A stretch of DNA of 6,288 nucleotides from an uncultured Lautropia sp. (GTDB taxonomy: Bacteria > Pseudomonadota > Gammaproteobacteria > Burkholderiales > Burkholderiaceae_E). The first letter of the stretch is position 1. The number at the start of each line of letters is the position of its first letter. Under the pieces are notes generated by a model. It did no database searches, was not told the origin of the DNA, and saw only the letters and a list, made by a program, of their open reading frames with translations. Location of the stretch: assembly GCA_938046755.1 (NCBI GenBank), contig CALIXC010000123.1, forward strand, positions 1-6,288. The letters are read 5' to 3'. The translations under genes and the position numbers were made by a program. Shown in pieces: positions 1 to 3,370 of this stretch.

Positions 1-2847
1 GGGCTTGTTGGCCGGGTTCGTGCCTTCGAAGACTTCCTTGGCGATCTTGGCGTCAGTCACGTCGTGAGCGACGCTGACGGACTTGTTGGGCTCGTAGGAG
101 GGCGCTGCCTTGGCCGGAGCAGGGGGATTGGCCTGGCCGTCAACTTGGCCAGGGTTACCGCCCTGATGACCCTCGGGAGTTCCAGCAGGATTAGGTTTGG
201 CAACGGCACCACCGGTCCCGGAGCCGCCACTGTCAGTGTTGCCCTTGTTGGCGTCGCCACCAGTCGTGCTGTTTTGCGGGGTGTCGGCTTTGTGCACGCC
301 GTCATCGGCGCCGTGCTCGCCACCTTTCGGCGGATCGCCAGCCTTGTTGCTGCCCTCTCCAGCTTTCTGATCGCCTTTCGGCCCTTCGCCGCCGGCCGGA
401 GCCTTGTTGTCCTGAACCTCGGGCGTGCCGTTGCCACCCTGCTGCGGATTTTCATCCGTATCGGAGGCCGGAGCCGCCGGGTGCTTGACGGCGGCCGATT
501 CGGTCACGGTCAGGGTCTTTACTTCGGCGCCTTCCACGTTGGCAGCACCGACGTCGCCGCTCTGCACGGCCACGTAGGTGATCTTGCCACCCATGCTCTG
601 GTCGCCGTTCCAGACCAGCTTGTCGAATTCGGACTTGTGGATGATCTGGTTGTTCTCGACCGGTCTGCCGTGCAGCGTCAGCGGGGACTTGTAGTTCTCG
701 ATCTCGATGACGAAGCGGCTGAGCTTGTCGCCGGTGAAGTCGTAGGCCTTGTAGCCGGCGGGCTGGTCTTTGCCATTGCCGTTGCGGATGATGGCGTCGG
801 CATTGGCAACAGCACCCTCAGTACCGTCCTTGCCCAGCCAGGCACCGTTGTCGGCCAGCTGCTTGTTCAGTTGCTCTTGCAGCGCTTGCTTTTCGCTTCC
901 TTCGGCTTTTGCATTGACTTCCTTCTCGCCGTCATACTCGCCCAGCTTGCCGAACAGATTCTGGCCAATGAACTTGGCTTCTGCGTCGCTGTCGATGCTC
1001 AGCAGTTTGCCACCACGTGCCTCCGCCATTTTCTCGGCTTCAGCGCGGGAGATGGGCTTGCCGGCGTCGATGACCTCGTAGGCGGTGATGGAGGTGGTCT
1101 TGACCGGAGCAGGGGAATCCGGGGCCTTGCCGGTAGCCTTGCTGGTGGTCTCGACCTCGCGGTAGATGCGAGTGCCAGCCTCACCTTCGGACGTGTCGAC
1201 ATTGACGATCTTGATGAACAAGACGTCCTTGCCGTCGCCAGCCGCCTTCTCGAATGCGGAGGCGACGTTGGTCAGCTGGGTCTCGCCGGTGGTGGCAACC
1301 TGCGGTGCCTCAGGCGTGCCCTGGGCCGTGGCCGGCAGTTCCGGCTTGGCAGGCTGATGGTCGCTGTTCTGGGTGTCCTGGCCGGTCTTGTCAGCTTGCG
1401 GGACGTCGTTGCCAGGCTTGACCGCAGCACCGCCCGGTGCCGGCTTGTCCTGGGCGCCCGGATTGGCCGGCGTGGTCATCGGGTGCTTGACGTCAGGCGA
1501 TTCGGTCACCACCATCGAGTGCTCCAGGGAGCCGGGGACGGGCTTGGCCGTGTCGGCATCATCGCTGTCGACCGCCTGGTAGGTGACTTCACCGACCTTG
1601 CTCTGGTCAGCACTCCAGGCCAGCTTGCCGGCGTCGGCCTTGTTGATGATCTGACCGTCGACCACAGGCTTGCCGTTCAGCAGAAGCGGCGACTGGTAGT
1701 TTTCGTATTCGATGACGAAATGGGAGAGGGGCGTTTCCTTGGCGTCGATTGCGGACACCGAAAAGTCCTGGATCGTACTACCCGTGCGGATCAGGGCGTT
1801 GGCATCGGTATCCACCTTGCTGCTCATCCAGGCAGCGGCACTGTTGTTGCCTTCGTTCTGATGGCCAATCTGGCCGATGAGGTTCTTGTACAGCCAGGTT
1901 TTTTCGTCAGCAGTGTCGATGCTCAGAAGCTTGCCACCCAGCTTCGTGGCCATCGCCTGGGCTTCAGCCATGGTGATGGGCTTGCCGGCGTCGATGACCT
2001 CATAGGCATGGTTGTGGTCATAATCGATGACGCGGGCGTCGGCGATCTTGGTGCTCTCGGTAGCGTAGACGCGGCTGATCTTGATGAACTCGGCTTTGCC
2101 GCCATTGGCACCGGCGGTATCAAAGAGGTCTGCAAACTTGGTCAGGTTGGTGACGCCATCAGCGGCAACCTTCGCTGCTTCAGCCGTGCCACCAGCCGTG
2201 GCGGGTTTGGAGAGGTCTTCGACCGGGGTGGGGTCAACCTTGGGCTGTTCGGCCGGTTTCGAATCGGCCTGCTTGGCAGGCTCTTCTTCCTTGGCCGGTT
2301 CGGCGGGCTTGGCACCTTCGGCAGGCTTGTTGGTGCCTTCGGCCGGCTTGGTGTCCTGGGCAGGCTGCTCGGCGGCCGGGGTAGCAGGCTTCTGGCTGCC
2401 CTGGTTCTGAGCGGCTTGCTGGGTGTTGTTCTGGGCGATCGGCTGGCTGCTGGAGCCACCGCTGCTGCCACCGCCGGCTGCGGCGGCCACGGCAGCAACG
2501 CCCACCACGCCGGCACCAATGGCCAGCGGGCTGATGGCAGCGGCGGTACCGGCGGCGCCTGCGGCACCGGCTTCGGCAACCGCAGCTTCACCGCTCACGG
2601 CGCCCAGCGAGCCTTCGGCAGCAGCGGCTGCGTCGGCGGTGGCCACGCTCCCTTCGGCGGTGGTCTCTGCCACCACTTCCTTCACGGCTTCGGCCTGTTT
2701 GGCCTGGGCCATCTTGTCCAGCTCGGCCTTGTCGGCAGCCTGCTTGGCCATCTTGGCGGCGTCAGCGGCGGGTGCCTGAGCGGCCTGGCGTGCAGCGGCG
2801 CTGCCTTGGGTGGGCTGGGGTTTTGTCGTGCGGTTCTGAGTTGCCAT
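1..2847 (-). CDS. Large modular adhesin-like protein with lectin-like inserts, C-terminus beyond the window
   Basis: The frame opens with ATG at 2847 and stays open to position 1, giving 949 residues with no stop or cysteine. An in-frame TAG at 2854-2856 leaves this ATG as the first possible start, although no good Shine-Dalgarno precedes it. Residues 28-66 are Ala/Lys/Glu-rich and probably helical. Residues 107-124 are hydrophobic, followed by a Gly/Ser run. Residues 135-228 form a Pro/Ala/Glu/Lys linker with KPAE repeats. Two similar split modules follow (about 231-450 and 522-784), each a cadherin-like or Ig-like repeat carrying a C-type-lectin-like segment (281-383 and 589-718). A Gly/Pro-rich linker (790-922) leads to a third module starting SVSVAHD, cut by the window edge. 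The lack of a Sec signal and of Cys is typical of large adhesins exported by type I secretion; that role is inferred. The upstream minus-strand gene is a paralogue. Confidence 0.9.
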   Translation of the reverse strand, partial: MATQNRTTKPQPTQGSAAARQAAQAPAADAAKMAKQAADKAELDKMAQAKQAEAVKEVVAETTAEGSVATADAAAAAEGSLGAVSGEAAVAEAGAAGAAGTAAAISPLAIGAGVVGVAAVAAAAGGGSSGGSSSQPIAQNNTQQAAQNQGSQKPATPAAEQPAQDTKPAEGTNKPAEGAKPAEPAKEEEPAKQADSKPAEQPKVDPTPVEDLSKPATAGGTAEAAKVAADGVTNLTKFADLFDTAGANGGKAEFIKISRVYATESTKIADARVIDYDHNHAYEVIDAGKPITMAEAQAMATKLGGKLLSIDTADEKTWLYKNLIGQIGHQNEGNNSAAAWMSSKVDTDANALIRTGSTIQDFSVSAIDAKETPLSHFVIEYENYQSPLLLNGKPVVDGQIINKADAGKLAWSADQSKVGEVTYQAVDSDDADTAKPVPGSLEHSMVVTESPDVKHPMTTPANPGAQDKPAPGGAAVKPGNDVPQADKTGQDTQNSDHQPAKPELPATAQGTPEAPQVATTGETQLTNVASAFEKAAGDGKDVLFIKIVNVDTSEGEAGTRIYREVETTSKATGKAPDSPAPVKTTSITAYEVIDAGKPISRAEAEKMAEARGGKLLSIDSDAEAKFIGQNLFGKLGEYDGEKEVNAKAEGSEKQALQEQLNKQLADNGAWLGKDGTEGAVANADAIIRNGNGKDQPAGYKAYDFTGDKLSRFVIEIENYKSPLTLHGRPVENNQIIHKSEFDKLVWNGDQSMGGKITYVAVQSGDVGAANVEGAEVKTLTVTESAAVKHPAAPASDTDENPQQGGNGTPEVQDNKAPAGGEGPKGDQKAGEGSNKAGDPPKGGEHGADDGVHKADTPQNSTTGGDANKGNTDSGGSGTGGAVAKPNPAGTPEGHQGGNPGQVDGQANPPAPAKAAPSYEPNKSVSVAHDVTDAKIAKEVFEGTNPANKP
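82..480 (-). other. Low-complexity Gly/Pro/Asn/Lys linker of the downstream protein
   Basis: Residues 790-922 are rich in Gly, Pro, Asn, Asp, Lys and Gln, with motifs such as GGEGPKGDQKAGEGSNKAGD. The stretch lacks bulky hydrophobic residues and is probably disordered. It separates the second lectin-carrying module from a third, plain-type module that starts near position 81 and is cut by the window edge. Confidence 0.65.
694..1083 (-). other. C-type-lectin-like insert, copy 2 of the downstream gene
   Basis: Residues 589-718 match copy 1 at the start (AYEVIDAGKPIS), the core (GGKLLSID), the AWLG segment and the end (RFVIEIENY). The copies are exactly 308 codons apart at the GG core. This copy is longer: about 20 to 25 extra residues rich in Lys, Glu and Gln (about 641-666) lie between the core helix and the AWLG motif and are probably helical. 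Cysteines are again absent. The host module resumes with SPLTLHGRPV. Confidence 0.55.
991..1083. repeat. Internal duplication in the downstream gene, copy 2
   Basis: Partner of 1915-2007 at an offset of 924 bases. Both belong to the lectin-like insert of a split module, so the whole module of about 300 residues was probably duplicated within the gene. Confidence 0.8.
1699..2007 (-). other. C-type-lectin-like insert, copy 1 of the downstream gene
   Basis: Residues 281-383 begin AYEVIDAGKPI and contain AEAQAMATKLGGKLLSID, a helix plus GG-L--I pattern typical of the first helices and strand of C-type-lectin-like domains. They continue with an aromatic helix (TWLYKNL), an AAAWMSSK segment at the usual WIG position, and end with HFVIEYENY. 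There are no cysteines, and the classical EPN and WND calcium/sugar motifs are not visible. The fold assignment comes from the pattern alone and is moderate. It sits inside a cadherin-like module, which resumes with SPLLLNGKPV. Confidence 0.55.
1915..2007. repeat. Internal duplication in the downstream gene, copy 1
   Basis: This stretch matches 991-1083 at a constant offset of 924 bases (308 codons). At 1975-2007 against 1051-1083, 32 of 33 bases are identical, encoding AYEVIDAGKPI. At 1915-1938 against 991-1014, 22 of 24 match, encoding the GGKLLSID core. The sequence between diverges. Confidence 0.8.
2476..2529 (-). other. Hydrophobic segment before a Gly/Ser run in the downstream protein
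   Basis: Residues 107-124 start PLAIGAGVVGVAAV and continue as an Ala run, followed directly by GGGSSGGSSS. Just before it lies an Ala/Gly-rich stretch, residues 93-104. A hydrophobic stretch with a Gly-rich hinge about 100 residues in is common near the N-terminus of large BapA- or LapA-like adhesins, where the N-terminal part can hold the protein at the outer membrane. It is too far from the start to be an ordinary Sec signal peptide. Function here is inferred. Confidence 0.6.
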
Positions 2848-2857
2848 ATCGATCTAC

Positions 2858-2886
2858 GAACGTTGAAAGTCTCACGATGAACGTTG
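2858..2886. promoter_or_regulatory. Direct repeat GAACGTTG with 21-bp spacing near the start codon
   Basis: GAACGTTG occurs at 2858-2865 and 2879-2886, each containing the palindrome AACGTT. The 21-base offset is about two helical turns, so proteins bound to both copies would face the same side. The first copy ends only about ten bases from the start codon at 2847. It is a candidate tandem binding site, but 8-base matches can arise by chance. Confidence 0.3.
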
Positions 2887-2986
2887 GCCGCGGCAGTTGC
2901 CTGGAAGGTCATGCGACCCGGCCTGGGACAAGCGCGCGAAGGCGGAGAGACAACCGTGGGCCCGTTCAGTTCCGGAAAGGGGAGGG

Positions 2987-3027
2987 TTGCCAGATGTCAC
3001 AAGGTGCGCTTTGTCTCATCTTGGCAA
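2987..3027. promoter_or_regulatory. 41-bp imperfect palindrome upstream of the downstream gene, candidate operator or leader hairpin
   Basis: Outer arms TTGCCAGATG (2987-2996) and CATCTTGGCAA (3017-3027) pair fully except for one bulged T. After a 2-base mismatch, inner arms ACAA (2999-3002) and TTGT (3011-3014) pair, and the central 8 bases also pair with two G-T wobbles. The centre is at 3006/3007, about 160 bases upstream of the start codon. Dyads of this length can be operators for dimeric regulators; in RNA the element would form a long hairpin. Which applies is not shown. Confidence 0.5.
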
Positions 3028-3080
3028 GGTCTTGAGGGCACCGCTTGGCTTTGGGTTCGAGCGGTCGATTGGGGCTGCCC

Positions 3081-3116
3081 GGCGTGAAACCGGGGGTGTC
3101 TGTCCCCAGTCACGCC
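3081..3116. repeat. Inverted repeat GGCGTGA / TCACGCC
   Basis: GGCGTGA (3081-3087) pairs with TCACGCC (3110-3116), and an inner GGGG (3093-3096) can pair with CCCC (3104-3107). The stem is interrupted by an unequal internal loop. There is no T-run. It lies in the gap between the terminator and the 41-bp palindrome. Confidence 0.45.
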
Positions 3117-3174
3117 TGCCGTTCGTGCCCTGTTTCTGTCCGTTCGTTCGCAGGCTTATGGACAGGGTTGGGTG

Positions 3175-3197
3175 ACGGACGAAAGGTCGCCGTCCGT
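3175..3197. repeat. Inverted repeat ACGGACG / CGTCCGT
   Basis: A 7-bp perfect stem (3175-3181 with 3191-3197) around a 9-base loop, just beyond the terminator T-run. It may be incidental in GC-rich sequence. Confidence 0.35.
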
Positions 3198-3209
3198 GAT
3201 CGGGCGGGG

Positions 3210-3252
3210 AAAAAGAAAACGGAATGGCCGCACGCACAATACGACCATTCCG
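3210..3252 (-). terminator. Intrinsic terminator of the upstream gene
   Basis: On the minus strand an 8-bp perfect stem, CGGAATGG with CCATTCCG (3245-3252 with 3220-3227), extends inward through further Watson-Crick and G-U pairs to a 14-pair stem with a 5-base loop (3234-3238). It is followed at once by TTTTCTTTTT (3219 down to 3210). The structure is directional: the plus strand has no T-run after it. It lies about 120 bases past the stop of the upstream gene. Confidence 0.87.
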
Positions 3253-3273
3253 CCGTAGCTCCTTCCTGTTTCT

Positions 3274-3294
3274 CTGAAGGCGCACGGCCTTCAG
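3274..3294. repeat. 8-bp inverted repeat between stop and terminator
   Basis: CTGAAGGC (3274-3281) pairs with GCCTTCAG (3287-3294) around a 5-base loop. It lies between the 11-bp inverted repeat and the terminator, making a series of three stem-loops in the 3' untranslated region of the upstream gene. No T-run follows on either strand. Confidence 0.6.
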
Positions 3295-3302
3295 CGGGAA
3301 GG

Positions 3303-3336
3303 TGCTGCCGGGTTGCAACCCATGGACCCGGCAGCA
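3303..3336. repeat. Perfect 11-bp inverted repeat just after the upstream gene
   Basis: TGCTGCCGGGT at 3303-3313 is matched exactly by ACCCGGCAGCA at 3326-3336, with a 12-base loop. It starts about 35 bases past the stop codon. No T-run follows on either strand, so it is not a standard intrinsic terminator. It may stabilise the 3' end of the transcript or bind a protein. Confidence 0.7.
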
Positions 3337-3370
3337 TGACTGAAAGATGCGTGCGCGTTGCGCGCCTGCA

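Larger units (their letters stand above)
2848..3370. other. 523-base intergenic region between two same-strand paralogues
   Basis: No supported gene lies here. Its upstream part (3210-3370) is the 3' end of the upstream gene with three stem-loops, the last a terminator. The remaining 360 bases form the leader and control region of the downstream gene. They hold a 41-bp imperfect palindrome, an 8-bp direct repeat close to the start codon, and minor inverted repeats at 3081-3116 and 3175-3197. I found no convincing -35/-10 pair. Short open frames on both strands show no recognisable protein. Confidence 0.75.

Noticed and set aside
64..2880. 938-codon open frame on the plus strand covering almost the whole downstream gene
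   Set aside because: It is the exact codon-on-codon antisense frame of the minus-strand gene. It stays open because that gene almost never uses TTA, CTA or TCA. Its translation shows no module pattern, whereas the minus frame has clear repeated domains.
2974..3027. TTGCCA or TTGTGA as a -35 box for the downstream gene
   Set aside because: At 16-18 base spacing the downstream hexamers (such as CCTTGT and CTTTCC) do not resemble a -10 box.
3303..3336. The 11-bp hairpin as the main terminator
   Set aside because: It has no T-run on either side, whereas the hairpin at 3220-3252 is followed by ten nearly all-T bases.
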